Assembly: GCA_016935565.1 (NCBI GenBank)
Contig: JAFGQS010000120.1
Coordinates: forward strand, 1-52,884
Length of the DNA: 52,884 nucleotides
DNA from: Deltaproteobacteria bacterium
GTDB taxonomy: Bacteria; Desulfobacterota; Syntrophia; Syntrophales; UBA6807
Direction: 5' to 3'
Made by a program: the position numbers and the translations under genes. The notes below the pieces were generated by a model. That model saw nothing but the letters and a program-made list of their open reading frames with translations, was not told the DNA's origin and did no database searches. This document shows positions 16,133-25,980 of this stretch, one piece after another. How positions within the stretch are numbered: position 1 is the first letter of the stretch; each line of letters starts with the position of its first letter.

Positions 16133-16561
16133 TTATAATTCCAGTATGTGCGGATTTTGTGACGAATGGGGATGTTCTTCTCCCCTGTATACCTTCAATT
16201 TTTTCAACATTCTTCTTCCCAGACTATTCTTCGGAAGCATTCCCCTGACGGCAAGATGGATAAGCCTTTCGGGCTTTTCCTTGAGGATTTTTCCTGCCGC
16301 AATTGACTTTATTCCACCGGGGTAACCCGAGTGACGATAATAGATCTTATCGGTGAGCTTCTTACCGGTAAGCCTGATCTTGTCGGCATTAATGACAACT
16401 ACAAAATCACCGGTATCAACATGGGGGGTATAGATCGGTTTATGTTTACCCCTCAACCGTCTTGCGATTTCACTGGCAAGTCTTCCGAGAATCTTACCTT
16501 TCGCATCAACGAGATACCAATCTTTCTTGACATCACCTTCTCTTGCACTGTATGTCTTCAT
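16133..16561 (-). CDS. rplM: Ribosomal protein L13
   Basis: 142 residues, the normal length, with the family start [20 protein letters not shown] and the [12 protein letters not shown] motif near residue 110. GGAG precedes the ATG at 16561. Co-transcribed with rpsI. Confidence 0.97.
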   Translation of the reverse strand: MKTYSAREGDVKKDWYLVDAKGKILGRLASEIARRLRGKHKPIYTPHVDTGDFVVVINADKIRLTGKKLTDKIYYRHSGYPGGIKSIAAGKILKEKPERLIHLAVRGMLPKNSLGRRMLKKLKVYRGEEHPHSSQNPHILEL

Positions 16562-16633
16562 ATAATCACTCAGCTCCGTAAAAACTTAAGACGCTAACCT
16601 ATGAAATTTAGATATATTTGTCAAGGAAAAAAC

Positions 16634-18838
16634 CTAAAAATTTCTCGTTATGCTTGACGTTTCTCCTCCCACACGTCCTACTTTCCCCAAACCATAGAGA
16701 GAAAATATGATCATATATGACCTGTCGTCGGATGTGTCTGAATACGACACTCCCACACTCCAGCACTGTTTATGATAATCAATGGCATACGTTGACTCGA
16801 GATACTTCTTATCAAGTACATTTCTTCTGATAACGTATTTGAAATCGAGAGTTTTTGTAACCGTCGCATCGAGGGACAGGTTTATTTCTTCCAGCTGGTC
16901 CTGAGTATATCGGTATTCGACACTCACAGAATCTCCTCGCCCGTCACTCACCGCAAAATTGCAGTTCGTTTTTTTCCATTCACCGTCATTCACATCATAG
17001 CTCGCATCCGAATCAAGTGATAAATATTGAAACGGATTAAAATCGAATTCAATGGCCACATTGCCGAAAGGCCTTCTCGTATCGTTTGGTTCGGAAAGAT
17101 TTCTCTGTGCTTCTTTGATATTATAGGGTTGACTTACTTTTAAATTAAAAAACTCCCGATAACTGATGCCCCCGGCACTATCCTTCACCCGCGCGGTCAA
17201 CGTGTTGGTGAGCGAATAGGTTACACTGTTTTGCTCGGGTATGGTTCCAACAAAATCGGCCAGATCAGCCTGATAAACATACGGAATATACGTGTAGGAT
17301 ACCTCAGGTTTCACGCCGTGCCTGACTTTTTCAACGGTCTGCCCATTAACGGAAAAGATTCGATGTACTTCTGTCGAGAGAGTCGCTCCAATATCATATA
17401 ATTCTCGACTTCCCCTTTTCCCCGGAACGCCATCCTCGGTATTCATGCCGTCCCATTTCGTTTCATGGAATCCTATTTCCGGCGTAAACTGGAAATAATC
17501 ACTATAAGTGAGAGGCAACGAAAAGATGGGATGAGCATCAAAAAGATGCCCTTTGTATCCTCTCGTTCTGTAATAGTAATCGTATGTGGACTCGAGTTCA
17601 AAATAAACGGGAGAATCGAAGAGCGGCTGGGTAATACCGGTAAAGGTTACCTCCGGATATTTCTGGAGTGTGGTGTCATTGGAATAGCTCTGAAAATTGT
17701 CTGTGTACTGGGCCAAGGCGGTCAGATTAAATAAATCCCATTCCTTCACTACACGAGCCGTCGATTCCAGGGATGCCAGAGATTTATCACCGACAAAGGA
17801 AACCTTGTCAAATCGTTTGTTCCGGCCTTCCCCATAGTGTTCAAGGTAGTAATTATTCAAATCGAAGTCTTTAAAATACCAGTTATCAGAAACTTTTTTG
17901 ATATCCGTCCTTATATAGAAACCGGGGCTGAAAGTCGTCTCATGATTCAGGTAGTATGACCATCTTTTCTGATTCTCGCTCCAGTTTCGCAATAACCCAT
18001 CCCCTTCAGTCTCAGAGACTGCCTTTGCATCATTCAGATAATCACCGTAAAAAGTGCCGTAAGAATTCTCGCTGATACAATATCTGAATTCCAGTCCCTC
18101 TTGTAACCCCCGCTTATCCATGTAACGCTGATACAGCGTCGCATCCGTACTTTCTGAAATAGCCCAGAAGAAGGGCACTTCAATATCCCAGCCGTGTTTA
18201 TCCCGTGAATAGGCAATGCGCGGAAAGAGGAGCCCCGACTGCCGTGTCGTTTTTGCAGGAAAGACCATCCAGGGTACATAAATAACGGGGATGTTCGATA
18301 CTTCAAACGTACCATGTTTCATCGTTCCGTATCCGTCGACAGTCACGTCGATCTCCTGACCGGTAAATCTCCAGTCCGGCCGATCTCCGTCACAGGTCGT
18401 AGCCGTAACGTCTTTCAGCGAATAGGTGTCCTCTCCTTTCTTTTCAATCTCCTTACCGCTCAGATAAAAATGGTTTCTGTCAAAAAAAATCGTTCCGTTG
18501 TGCAATGTACCCGTTTTTGTCTCCACATTAAATTGAGCACTGTCACACCGTAAGAGATCTTCTTCACTCCTGATTTCAACATGTCCCTCAGTTGCTGCAT
18601 CTTTTGTTGTCTTGTTCATGGTAACTGAATCGGCCTTGAGGTAACCCCCGGTAAATGTAACAATCACATTCCCGTGCGCCCTGTAGGTATCCAGATTGCT
18701 GTCATAGGTTATACTGTCCGCTTCTATATTGACGGGTCCCTTCTGAACCTTCCTTTCAAAAGCACGGAGACTATCCAACCATGGAAAAACTATGAGCAGG
18801 AATAATAATAGAAAAAGTATTGTATTACGTTTTTTCAC
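16634..18838 (-). CDS. lptD: LPS-assembly outer-membrane protein LptD
   Basis: A 734-residue protein with a signal peptide, an N-terminal OstA/LptA-like domain (KGPVNIEADSITYDSNLDTY, then GNVIVTFTGG) and a long beta-rich barrel domain with alternating aromatic strands. It inserts lipopolysaccharide in the outer membrane. I prefer the GTG at 18838, which has AAGGA eight bases upstream and gives a clean signal peptide starting KKRNTILF; the frame extends 29 codons further to 18925 but that part has no signal character. It lies directly after folC. Confidence 0.9.
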   Translation of the reverse strand: MKKRNTILFLLLFLLIVFPWLDSLRAFERKVQKGPVNIEADSITYDSNLDTYRAHGNVIVTFTGGYLKADSVTMNKTTKDAATEGHVEIRSEEDLLRCDSAQFNVETKTGTLHNGTIFFDRNHFYLSGKEIEKKGEDTYSLKDVTATTCDGDRPDWRFTGQEIDVTVDGYGTMKHGTFEVSNIPVIYVPWMVFPAKTTRQSGLLFPRIAYSRDKHGWDIEVPFFWAISESTDATLYQRYMDKRGLQEGLEFRYCISENSYGTFYGDYLNDAKAVSETEGDGLLRNWSENQKRWSYYLNHETTFSPGFYIRTDIKKVSDNWYFKDFDLNNYYLEHYGEGRNKRFDKVSFVGDKSLASLESTARVVKEWDLFNLTALAQYTDNFQSYSNDTTLQKYPEVTFTGITQPLFDSPVYFELESTYDYYYRTRGYKGHLFDAHPIFSLPLTYSDYFQFTPEIGFHETKWDGMNTEDGVPGKRGSRELYDIGATLSTEVHRIFSVNGQTVEKVRHGVKPEVSYTYIPYVYQADLADFVGTIPEQNSVTYSLTNTLTARVKDSAGGISYREFFNLKVSQPYNIKEAQRNLSEPNDTRRPFGNVAIEFDFNPFQYLSLDSDASYDVNDGEWKKTNCNFAVSDGRGDSVSVEYRYTQDQLEEINLSLDATVTKTLDFKYVIRRNVLDKKYLESTYAIDYHKQCWSVGVSYSDTSDDRSYMIIFSLYGLGKVGRVGGETSSITRNF

Positions 18839-18924
18839 CCGAATATTCCTTGTTTCATTGTTTACTACTGTTGCAGCATATGCCCGATCGAGTTCCATCA
18901 CTAACACAATCAAATGCTTTTTCA

Positions 18925-20187
18925 CTACGATAAAACGTCAAGTGCTTGTTTTATTTCTCCTACGAGGTAGAGTGAACCGGTAACACATATCAAATCATGT
19001 GTCCGGGCCCGACGGACAGCTGTCAAGAGAGCCTTCCGGGAATCATCGATAACCTCAACGTTCCTGTTGTAGTAATGCGCCACCGGACGCAAGGCATCCG
19101 GCTGAAGTGCCCGTTCCTCTCTCGGTCCGGTTACAATGATCTCATCGGCAAGGGGGGCCAGTCTTCGCAACATTGCTCTATAATTTTTGTCCTTGAGAAC
19201 ACCAAAGATAAGGATCAACCTGTCATAGGTAAAATCGTCTTTCAAGGTACGATAAAGAACAGAAATAGCAGCCGGATTATGGGCTCCGTCAACAACAAGT
19301 CTGGGATTGTCATTGAGCACCTCCAATCGCCCTTCCCACCGCACCTCTCGCAGCCCGTGTACGATGGTCTCTTCCGCAATACTATACCCTGTATCCTCTA
19401 AAAGCTCCAGGGCGGCCAAGGCGAGAGCAGCATTGTCAATCTGATGCCTGCCCATCAGCGGAACGGAGAGATTCTTGTACGTCTTTGAAATTCCATCATA
19501 TGAAAAAGTTTCGCCTTTCGATCTTCTGATCCGGATTTCTTTTCCCAACCGATAGAGACGTGATTGCCTTGTACTGCAAATGTGCTCCAGCATCTTGATA
19601 ACGGTAGTCTGCTTTGCAGCCGTCAGGCAGATACCATTCCTTTTGATGATCCCCCCCTTTTCCCGGGCAATGGAGTTCAGATTCCTCCCAAGATACCGCT
19701 GGTGCTCCAGAGATACATTGGTAATGACAGATACTTCGGGATCAACCACGTTTGTCGCATCAAGCCTTCCCCCCATACCGACCTCCAGGATCGCGAGATC
19801 CACCCGGCATCGATAAAAATGGACAAAGGCAATGGCAGTTGCAAATTCAAAATAGGTAACATCTTCCGTGACAACATTCCGCACCTGATCGATGAGTTGC
19901 AACAGATCTTCCTGTTCAATCAGTCGATTATTTATGCGTATCCGTTCTCTAAAATCAACGAGGTGAGGAGACGTATAGAGACCAACCGTGAACCCTCCCC
20001 TGGTCAGGATAGAAGAAATTATGGCAGCGACAGACCCCTTACCGTTTGATCCGCCAATAAGCACTGTCCGATAGTTTTTGTGAGGATTGCCCAGACTTCG
20101 GAGAAGTCGGGTTACAGGGCCGAGATCAAGGTTTATGCCTTTGCTCTTAAGATGAGTGAGGTATTCGAGAGGATCATAGTGTACCAT
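18925..20187 (-). CDS. folC: Folylpolyglutamate synthase / dihydrofolate synthase
   Basis: A 420-residue Mur-ligase-family enzyme that adds glutamate to folates. GSNGKGS at residues 46-52 is the ATP-binding P-loop, and the VDGAHNPAA motif, typical of FolC, lies in the C-terminal half. Start ATG 20187 lacks a good ribosome site but fits the family start. Followed by lptD with an 86-base gap. Confidence 0.94.
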   Translation of the reverse strand: MVHYDPLEYLTHLKSKGINLDLGPVTRLLRSLGNPHKNYRTVLIGGSNGKGSVAAIISSILTRGGFTVGLYTSPHLVDFRERIRINNRLIEQEDLLQLIDQVRNVVTEDVTYFEFATAIAFVHFYRCRVDLAILEVGMGGRLDATNVVDPEVSVITNVSLEHQRYLGRNLNSIAREKGGIIKRNGICLTAAKQTTVIKMLEHICSTRQSRLYRLGKEIRIRRSKGETFSYDGISKTYKNLSVPLMGRHQIDNAALALAALELLEDTGYSIAEETIVHGLREVRWEGRLEVLNDNPRLVVDGAHNPAAISVLYRTLKDDFTYDRLILIFGVLKDKNYRAMLRRLAPLADEIIVTGPREERALQPDALRPVAHYYNRNVEVIDDSRKALLTAVRRARTHDLICVTGSLYLVGEIKQALDVLS

Positions 20188-20210
20188 AAATGCTTAATAA
20201 TTCAGAAATC

Positions 20211-20289
20211 GGAAGTCAGGATATTCAAGGTTCTACGACAATACCGTATTTGTTTAGATTCTGACTACCTGATGCTGTCTTCTGACTTC
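20211..20289. repeat. Degenerate GAAGTCAG inverted repeat
   Basis: GAAGTCAG (20212-20219) recurs inverted as CTGACTTC (20282-20289), and related CTGTCTTCTGAC and TCTGAC words lie between. Degenerate GTCAGAAG-type repeats like this are a known style of intergenic filler in some bacterial genomes. It sits upstream of folC, within its presumed leader. Confidence 0.35.
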
Positions 20290-20355
20290 TCTTGAAACAT
20301 TCTCTATAATACGGCATGGCACTCGGTAAATCGCAAGAACCGGTTATGGATCCCA

Positions 20356-21120
20356 TCAGATGTGAATAAATTCCCCCTCGTTGAGAATCCTGATATTATT
20401 TCGCTTAATCAAGCCAACTTCTCTTTTAATCACGTCATAATATTGGGGTTTGAGGTGATAAAGATAGATATCGGGAGACTCGAGAGATAGTTTTGTTAAT
20501 TCTTCGTTCAAACTTGCCGGGGTAAAATGGCCCGCTGCTTCAGCGACATCTATCATGTCATTGGGAAAGGATGTTTCAATGAATATAGCTTTGACATCGT
20601 TACGGGCATTGGCAATCTTCCATATATCCTCTGTTGGACCCGTATCTCCGATAAAAATAACGGAACCGGTACCAAAGTCCACCACATACCCAACCGTTTC
20701 AACAACATGGTTAACCATGACGGCGGTAATAATGATACCGTTCAAAGCATACTGCCTTCCCGGTTCAATGGGACGGAACCGGATAACAGGATTGTGCTCA
20801 TCCGGAATCACTGAAAAATCGGGCCACACAACGCTGTTAAAGAGATTGGAGCGGAGAATATCAATTATTCCCTGTGTTGAAATGATGTCCACGGGAGATT
20901 GCTTCTGGCGAAGGAGATTATCAGCCAAAAACGCGATATCTTTAACATGGTCAAGATGAGAATGGGTCACGAGAATGTTATCTATCTCGATCTGTTCTTC
21001 TATGGTAAGTATCGAGGTTACCGTACCTGCATCAATCAATATCTTGTCATCTAAGAGGAAACTCGTCGTATTGTATCCGGGAAGCTGCGCTCCATGACAA
21101 CCCAAGACCCTTATTTCCAT
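20356..21120 (-). CDS. MBL-fold phosphodiesterase-like protein
   Basis: A 254-residue metallo-beta-lactamase-fold protein close to the RNase Z / class II cyclic-nucleotide phosphodiesterase group. HSHLDH at 53-58 gives the first metal ligands, and GDTGPTED and HLKPQYYD supply later ones. It starts MEIRVLGCHGAQLPGYNTTS, typical of this group. Start ATG 21120 has GAGTGAGAA upstream. Substrate (cyclic nucleotide, RNA or other) not decided by sequence. Confidence 0.8.
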   Translation of the reverse strand: MEIRVLGCHGAQLPGYNTTSFLLDDKILIDAGTVTSILTIEEQIEIDNILVTHSHLDHVKDIAFLADNLLRQKQSPVDIISTQGIIDILRSNLFNSVVWPDFSVIPDEHNPVIRFRPIEPGRQYALNGIIITAVMVNHVVETVGYVVDFGTGSVIFIGDTGPTEDIWKIANARNDVKAIFIETSFPNDMIDVAEAAGHFTPASLNEELTKLSLESPDIYLYHLKPQYYDVIKREVGLIKRNNIRILNEGEFIHI

Positions 21121-21254
21121 CTCTAGTTCTCACTCTCTTGTTTCATCGATACGATTACGTTGGTAAACTAACACAGCTGATTTATTGAGGCAACAAAATT
21201 ATCTAGTAAATTAACGGGTTTTGAATTTTGAACAGCAGACGAGATTACAAAAAA

Positions 21255-21285
21255 GCCATGGGAGGATTACTTCATCACCCATGGC
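21255..21285 (-). terminator. Intrinsic terminator after the EF-Tu-domain protein
   Basis: GCCATGGG (21255-21262) pairs perfectly with CCCATGGC (21278-21285) across a 15-base loop; on the minus strand a T-run follows (21249-21254). Confidence 0.75.
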
Positions 21286-21346
21286 CTTTGCCAAACTGTA
21301 ATCGAAACCAGGATTCCTCCTACTGTATGAATCTATTGCACTATCA

Positions 21347-21607
21347 TTAATCCGGTTTTACAACAAAGACCTCATCACCGGGACGAACACGGTCAGAAAC
21401 CTTAATTCCGATATAATCGCCTTCCACGGCCTTTTCAATCTTTTCGTTGTTAATCTCCATTGAATCGATATTTTCTTCCAAATCTGTCGTATGTCCCGTG
21501 ATCTTAATGGTATCACCGACATTCAATTCTCCCGCCGTGATCTTGACTGCTGCCACACTGGGTTTCGCAAAGAATTTTACCACTTCACCAATTTTTTCTT
21601 CTGCCAT
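21347..21607 (-). CDS. Stand-alone EF-Tu domain 2-like protein
   Basis: An 86-residue protein that is only the beta-barrel domain 2 of translational GTPases (GELNVGDTIKITGHTTD, then VEGDYIGIKVSDRVRPGDEV). It has no GTPase domain. Small proteins of this type (translation elongation factor-like) occur in various anaerobes and archaea; their function is unknown. Start ATG 21607 has AAGGAGG upstream. It is separated from rplQ by the terminator at 21772-21798 and has its own terminator, so it is a one-gene unit. Confidence 0.8.
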   Translation of the reverse strand: MAEEKIGEVVKFFAKPSVAAVKITAGELNVGDTIKITGHTTDLEENIDSMEINNEKIEKAVEGDYIGIKVSDRVRPGDEVFVVKPD

Positions 21608-21771
21608 AGCTTATCCTCCTTCTCTGATCCTATAACTATTAATTCTGGTCTTAAAATAAAATGGAAGAACAAACCTGATCAATTTAAAGAAGCATGGATC
21701 ATTTCTACAATGATTTGGGAATAACATAACAGAAGCATTGTCGTTTTTCCAACAAAAAAAGCAAGAATAAA

Positions 21772-21798
21772 AAAAGCAAGGCCAAATGCCTTGCTTTT
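21772..21798 (-). terminator. Terminator at the end of the ribosomal superoperon
   Basis: AAAAGCAAGGC (21772-21782) pairs with GCCTTGCTTTT (21788-21798) across a five-base loop, 60 bases after the rplQ stop, with further T residues beyond on the minus strand. Confidence 0.85.
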
Positions 21799-21857
21799 AT
21801 GCTATAACTTCTTGCAGTAAGAATGAATTCTCACTGCATACATTCTCTGTTTCAACG

Positions 21858-22208
21858 CTATACTAATTCAATTTGCGAAAGCGGCGCGTTATCACCGATT
21901 CGATGACCTACCTTGATGATACGGGTATATCCACCCGCCCTGTCACTATAACGGGATGACAAGTCATCGAATACTTTACCGGTAACTTCGCGATCTCTGA
22001 TGTATGAGAGAGCCTGACGTCTTGCATGCAGTGTCCCTTTTTTACCCAGAGTAATCATCTTATCGGCAACGCTTCGTAACACCTTAGCCTTTGCATCGGT
22101 CGTAACAATCTTTTCATGTTTTAACAGGGAAGTTACCATATTTCTCATCATTGCCTTCCGGTGGCTTGAGGTTTTTCCAAGTTTTTTCACAACCTTCCTG
22201 TGACGCAT
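21858..22208 (-). CDS. rplQ: Ribosomal protein L17
   Basis: 116 residues, start [20 protein letters not shown], the hallmark of L17. AAAGGA precedes the ATG at 22208. Last gene of the alpha operon, followed by a strong terminator. Confidence 0.97.
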   Translation of the reverse strand: MRHRKVVKKLGKTSSHRKAMMRNMVTSLLKHEKIVTTDAKAKVLRSVADKMITLGKKGTLHARRQALSYIRDREVTGKVFDDLSSRYSDRAGGYTRIIKVGHRIGDNAPLSQIELV

Positions 22209-22239
22209 TGATTTTCATTCCTTTCCGAAACGCTAATAT

Positions 22240-23259
22240 CTATTCTTCATCGTCTTCTTCAGCGATTGATTCTTTGCCTTCACCGGTATACGGAGGAAAG
22301 TCAATTTTAATACCAAGGTGGAGTCCCATCTCCTGGAGTATTTCCTTGATTTCATTTAAAGACTTTCTCCCGAAGTTCTTAGTCTTAAGCATTTCCGCTT
22401 CCGTCCGCTGTACGAGTTCCCCGATAAGATGAATACCGGCATTTTTGAGACAATTAGCCGATCGTACCGAAAGCTCAAGCTCATCGACACTCTTGAACAG
22501 ATTTTCATTTACATGTTCTGTTTCTTCTTCCTCTTCCTCTACAACAGCTTCTTCAATCTCTTCAAAGTTGATAAAAACATCCAGTTGTTCTTTTAATATT
22601 TTCGCCGCATAGGCTGTTGCATCTTCCGGCAAGAGACTCCCGTCTGTCCAGACCTCGAGAACCAGTCTGTCATAATCCGTAATTTGTCCGACTCTCGCAT
22701 AGGACACGGTGTAAGCAACCTTCTTGATCGGTGAAAAAATAGCGTCGATATTAATGGTACCTTCGGGCTGATTGGGATCTTTTTCCTTTTTTGCCGGCAT
22801 ATACCCTTTCCCTATCTCAATGAACATCTCGGCCTTAAAAGAGTGCCCATTTGAAAGTGTCGCAATATGATGATCCGGATTGAGTACTTCAACCGTCCCG
22901 TCCGTAATAATATCTCCTGCCGCAATAACACCTTCTTTCGAAGAATCGATATGCACAACCCGCGGCCCATCTTCATGGAGTTTAAAACGAACTCCTTTCA
23001 GATTAAGGATGATGTCGGTAACATCTTCCTTGACACCGGGAATCGTTGAAAACTCATGAAGAATTCCATCGAACATGACCGAAACAATGGCTGCACCATA
23101 AATAGACGAAAGAAGTACCCTTCTGATTGCGTTACCCAGGGTATTACCAAATCCTTTTTCCAAAGGCTGGATTACAAACTCGCCATAGAATGGTGAATGG
23201 GTCTTTTCATCTACTTCGATCCGTTTCGGTCTTATTAAACTTCGCCAGTTTCTTTGCAT
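22240..23259 (-). CDS. rpoA: RNA polymerase alpha subunit
   Basis: 339 residues: N-terminal assembly domain (about 1-235) with [20 protein letters not shown], an unusually acidic linker ([11 protein letters not shown]) near 240, and the C-terminal DNA- and factor-binding domain with [15 protein letters not shown] and [18 protein letters not shown] precedes the ATG at 23259. Confidence 0.98.
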   Translation of the reverse strand: MQRNWRSLIRPKRIEVDEKTHSPFYGEFVIQPLEKGFGNTLGNAIRRVLLSSIYGAAIVSVMFDGILHEFSTIPGVKEDVTDIILNLKGVRFKLHEDGPRVVHIDSSKEGVIAAGDIITDGTVEVLNPDHHIATLSNGHSFKAEMFIEIGKGYMPAKKEKDPNQPEGTINIDAIFSPIKKVAYTVSYARVGQITDYDRLVLEVWTDGSLLPEDATAYAAKILKEQLDVFINFEEIEEAVVEEEEEETEHVNENLFKSVDELELSVRSANCLKNAGIHLIGELVQRTEAEMLKTKNFGRKSLNEIKEILQEMGLHLGIKIDFPPYTGEGKESIAEEDDEE

Positions 23260-23292
23260 AATTCCACTTCCCCATTTACATGGTTTATTCTG

Positions 23293-23919
23293 TTACTTGG
23301 AGTAAAGTTCAACTACCAGCTGTTCCTGTATAGGCATTGTCATCTCTTCCCGTGAAGGAAATCTCTTGACAGTACCGGTAAAATTATCTTTATCCAGTTC
23401 CAACCATTGTGGAATACCCCGCCTGGCAACTGTATCCACGGCTTCAAGAATTCGACTCACTTTTCTGCTTTTTTCTCTCACCTGAATCTGGTCTCCTACG
23501 GTCACCAGATACGATGGAATATTCACTTTCTTCCCGTTGATCATGAAATGATCATGTTTTATCAATTGTCTCGCTTCATTTCTCGAATTGGACAATCCTA
23601 AGCGATAAACCATGTTATCTAATCTTCTCTCCAGAAAAATAAGCAGGTTTGTACCAGTTACACCCTGTTTTTTGTCCGCCTTTTCGAAATATCCCCTGAA
23701 TTGTCTCTCCAGAAGACCATACATTCTTTTCAGTTTTTGTTTTTCCCGTAACTGAACGCCATAATCCGTTCTTTTACGTCGAGATTGTCCGTGCTCTCCG
23801 GGTGCATATCCTCGTCTTTCAAAGGCACATTTATCACTGTAACATCTGTCTCCTTTTAGAAACAGTTTTAATCCCTCACTTCGACACAACCTGCATAAGG
23901 ATCCTCTATATCTTGCCAA
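23293..23919 (-). CDS. rpsD: Ribosomal protein S4, zinc-binding form
   Basis: 208 residues. The N-terminus carries Cys9, Cys12, Cys26 and Cys31, a zinc-binding set, followed by the S4 RNA-binding domain ([10 protein letters not shown]). Starts at TTG 23919 seven bases after GGAGGAG. Confidence 0.97.
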   Translation of the reverse strand: MARYRGSLCRLCRSEGLKLFLKGDRCYSDKCAFERRGYAPGEHGQSRRKRTDYGVQLREKQKLKRMYGLLERQFRGYFEKADKKQGVTGTNLLIFLERRLDNMVYRLGLSNSRNEARQLIKHDHFMINGKKVNIPSYLVTVGDQIQVREKSRKVSRILEAVDTVARRGIPQWLELDKDNFTGTVKRFPSREEMTMPIQEQLVVELYSK

Positions 23920-23964
23920 AGGTACTCCTCCATTTCTTTCTTATATTTTATATAGTTAAAAATC

Positions 23965-24357
23965 TCACACTCTTCGTTTTTTGGGGGGGCGACAGCCATT
24001 ATGAGGGATCGGGGTCACATCTCGTATAAGCGTTATATTGAGGCCAGCGGCCTGTATGGCTCTCAAGGCTGACTCACGACCGGATCCGGGTCCCTTCACA
24101 TACACCTGTACATTTCTGACACCATGTTCTTTCGCTTTTTTCACGGCATCCTCCCCCGCTTGTTGTGCCGCAAAGGGAGTTCCTTTTCTTGACCCTTTAA
24201 ATCCCTGCACTCCGCACGATGACCATGAAATCACGTTTCCACTGAGATCGGTAATCGTTACAATGGTGTTGTTAAACGTAGATTGAATATGCGCAATTCC
24301 TTCTGATATATTCTTTTTTTCCTTTTTCTTTCCGCTTCTCCGCTTTGGTCTTGCCAT
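23965..24357 (-). CDS. rpsK: Ribosomal protein S11
   Basis: 130 residues with [18 protein letters not shown] and the conserved C-terminal [16 protein letters not shown] 24357 behind GGAGGAAAG. Confidence 0.97.
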   Translation of the reverse strand: MARPKRRSGKKKEKKNISEGIAHIQSTFNNTIVTITDLSGNVISWSSCGVQGFKGSRKGTPFAAQQAGEDAVKKAKEHGVRNVQVYVKGPGSGRESALRAIQAAGLNITLIRDVTPIPHNGCRPPKKRRV

Positions 24358-24375
24358 CTTTCCTCCGGATCTTAA

Positions 24376-24744
24376 TTATTTCCGCTTACCGCCTATTGCT
24401 CTACGGGGGCCTTTTCTCGTCCGCGCGTTCGTACATGTCCTCTGACCTCTCACAGGAAGTCCCCGTCTGTGTCTCAAACCTCTGTATGCCCCTATATCCA
24501 TGAGACGTTTTATCGACAGACTTATGTCTCTTCGCAAATCACCTTCAACCTTGTGCTCCTTATCGATAATATCTCTTATAGCGGTTACTTGTTCATCAGC
24601 GAGATCATCCGTTTTCGTATCAAAGTCGATACCTGACTCTTGAAGTATCTGCCGAGCCTTCGACCTGCCGATACCATAGATGTAGGTTAGAGCAATCTCC
24701 ATCCTCTTGTTTTTGGGTAAATCTACTCCCGCTATTCGTGCCAC
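24376..24744 (-). CDS. rpsM: Ribosomal protein S13
   Basis: 122 residues, start [20 protein letters not shown], end in the basic ARTRKGPRR tail that contacts tRNA. GTG start at 24744 behind CAGGAGG. Begins the usual S13-S11-S4-alpha-L17 set. Confidence 0.97.
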   Translation of the reverse strand: MARIAGVDLPKNKRMEIALTYIYGIGRSKARQILQESGIDFDTKTDDLADEQVTAIRDIIDKEHKVEGDLRRDISLSIKRLMDIGAYRGLRHRRGLPVRGQRTCTNARTRKGPRRAIGGKRK

Positions 24745-24763
24745 TATAAAACCTCCTGATCGG

Positions 24764-24877
24764 TTAACCCTGTCTCTGTTTATGCTTCGGGTTTTCGCAT
24801 ATTACTCTCAACACGCCACGCCGTTTGATAATCTTACACTTATCACATATCTTTTTCACAGAAGACCGTACTTTCAT
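24764..24877 (-). CDS. rpmJ: Ribosomal protein L36
   Basis: Read directly from sequence: a 37-residue protein, [17 protein letters not shown] and onward, ending KHKQRQG. Zinc ligands Cys11, Cys14, Cys27 and His32 are all present. Lies 19 bases upstream of rpsM, its usual place. Confidence 0.96.
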   Translation of the reverse strand: MKVRSSVKKICDKCKIIKRRGVLRVICENPKHKQRQG

Positions 24878-24925
24878 ACTATTCACTCTCCCTCATGGAA
24901 CAACAATAAAACTGTGTGGACAGTC

Positions 24926-25144
24926 TTATTTTGTCCTATAAATAATCCTTCCCCGCGTCAGGTCATAAGGAGACAATTCAACGGTTACTTTGTCTCCCGG
25001 CAGTATCTTAATGAAATGCATCCTCATTTTACCGGAGATATGAGCAAGGACACGATGACCATTCTCAAGCTCGACGCGAAACATGGCGTTGGGAAGTGGT
25101 TCAACAACCCTACCTTCGACGACAATGGCTTCCTCTTTTGCCAT
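24926..25144 (-). CDS. infA: Translation initiation factor IF-1
   Basis: 72 residues, the standard IF-1 length: an S1-type beta barrel with [16 protein letters not shown] and [18 protein letters not shown] 25144 has GGAG upstream; the five extra upstream codons are not used. Confidence 0.96.
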   Translation of the reverse strand: MAKEEAIVVEGRVVEPLPNAMFRVELENGHRVLAHISGKMRMHFIKILPGDKVTVELSPYDLTRGRIIYRTK

Positions 25145-25200
25145 AAATATCTTCTCCAAATTGTCACAATAGCAAATGTTTTCTACCGATTTTCATAATT

Positions 25201-25950
25201 CTACATTACCTTGCTGAGTATCACAGGACCGTTTTCGGTAATGGCTATGGTATGTTCGAAATGGGCTGACAATTTGCCATCCAATGTAACCACCGTCCAA
25301 CCATCTCTCAGCACTTTCACCTTGTAGGTACCTTCATTCACCATCGGTTCTATGGCAAATACCATCCCGCTCTTTAATTCAATTCCCCTTCCCTGCACAC
25401 CGAAATTAGGAATCTGCGGTTCTTCATGAAGTTTACTTCCGATTCCATGACCAACAAAATCTCTGACGACGGAAAAGCCGGCATTTTCAACATGGGTCTG
25501 TACCGCAGCAGATATGTCACCAAGTCTGTTCCCGACTTTTGCTTCATTTATTCCCTTATAAAGAGCTTCATGTGTTGCTTCCATCAGTCGTTCGGCAACA
25601 GGCGTTACCTCTCCAACAGCCACGGTGATTGCAGCATCTCCGTAATATCCGTTATACAATGTGCCGAAGTCCATACTGATTATATCGCCTTCCTCCAAAA
25701 CTCTTTCTGAAGGAATACCATGGACGACTTCAGAGTTCACCGATGTACATAAGGAAGAAGGATATCCCATATACCCTTTAAAAGCAGGGTCTGCGCCTTT
25801 CTTTTTTGTCATCCTTTCGGCATATATATCAAGTTCTTCCGTTGTAACACCCGGCTTTACTAATTCTTTTAATCCTTCCAATACCTCAGCAACGATATGA
25901 TTGCTTGCTCTTATTTTCTCGATTTCTTCGGGAGATCTCAGTATGACCAT
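25201..25950 (-). CDS. map: Methionine aminopeptidase, type I
   Basis: 249 residues. Removes the initiator methionine from nascent proteins. The metal ligands are all present: Asp94, Asp105, His168, Glu201, Glu232, with catalytic-site His77. It follows secY by 30 bases, with no adk between them. Confidence 0.96.
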   Translation of the reverse strand: MVILRSPEEIEKIRASNHIVAEVLEGLKELVKPGVTTEELDIYAERMTKKKGADPAFKGYMGYPSSLCTSVNSEVVHGIPSERVLEEGDIISMDFGTLYNGYYGDAAITVAVGEVTPVAERLMEATHEALYKGINEAKVGNRLGDISAAVQTHVENAGFSVVRDFVGHGIGSKLHEEPQIPNFGVQGRGIELKSGMVFAIEPMVNEGTYKVKVLRDGWTVVTLDGKLSAHFEHTIAITENGPVILSKVM

Positions 25951-25980
25951 CGTTTTACCATCCCGGTCTCAGCGAAGCCG

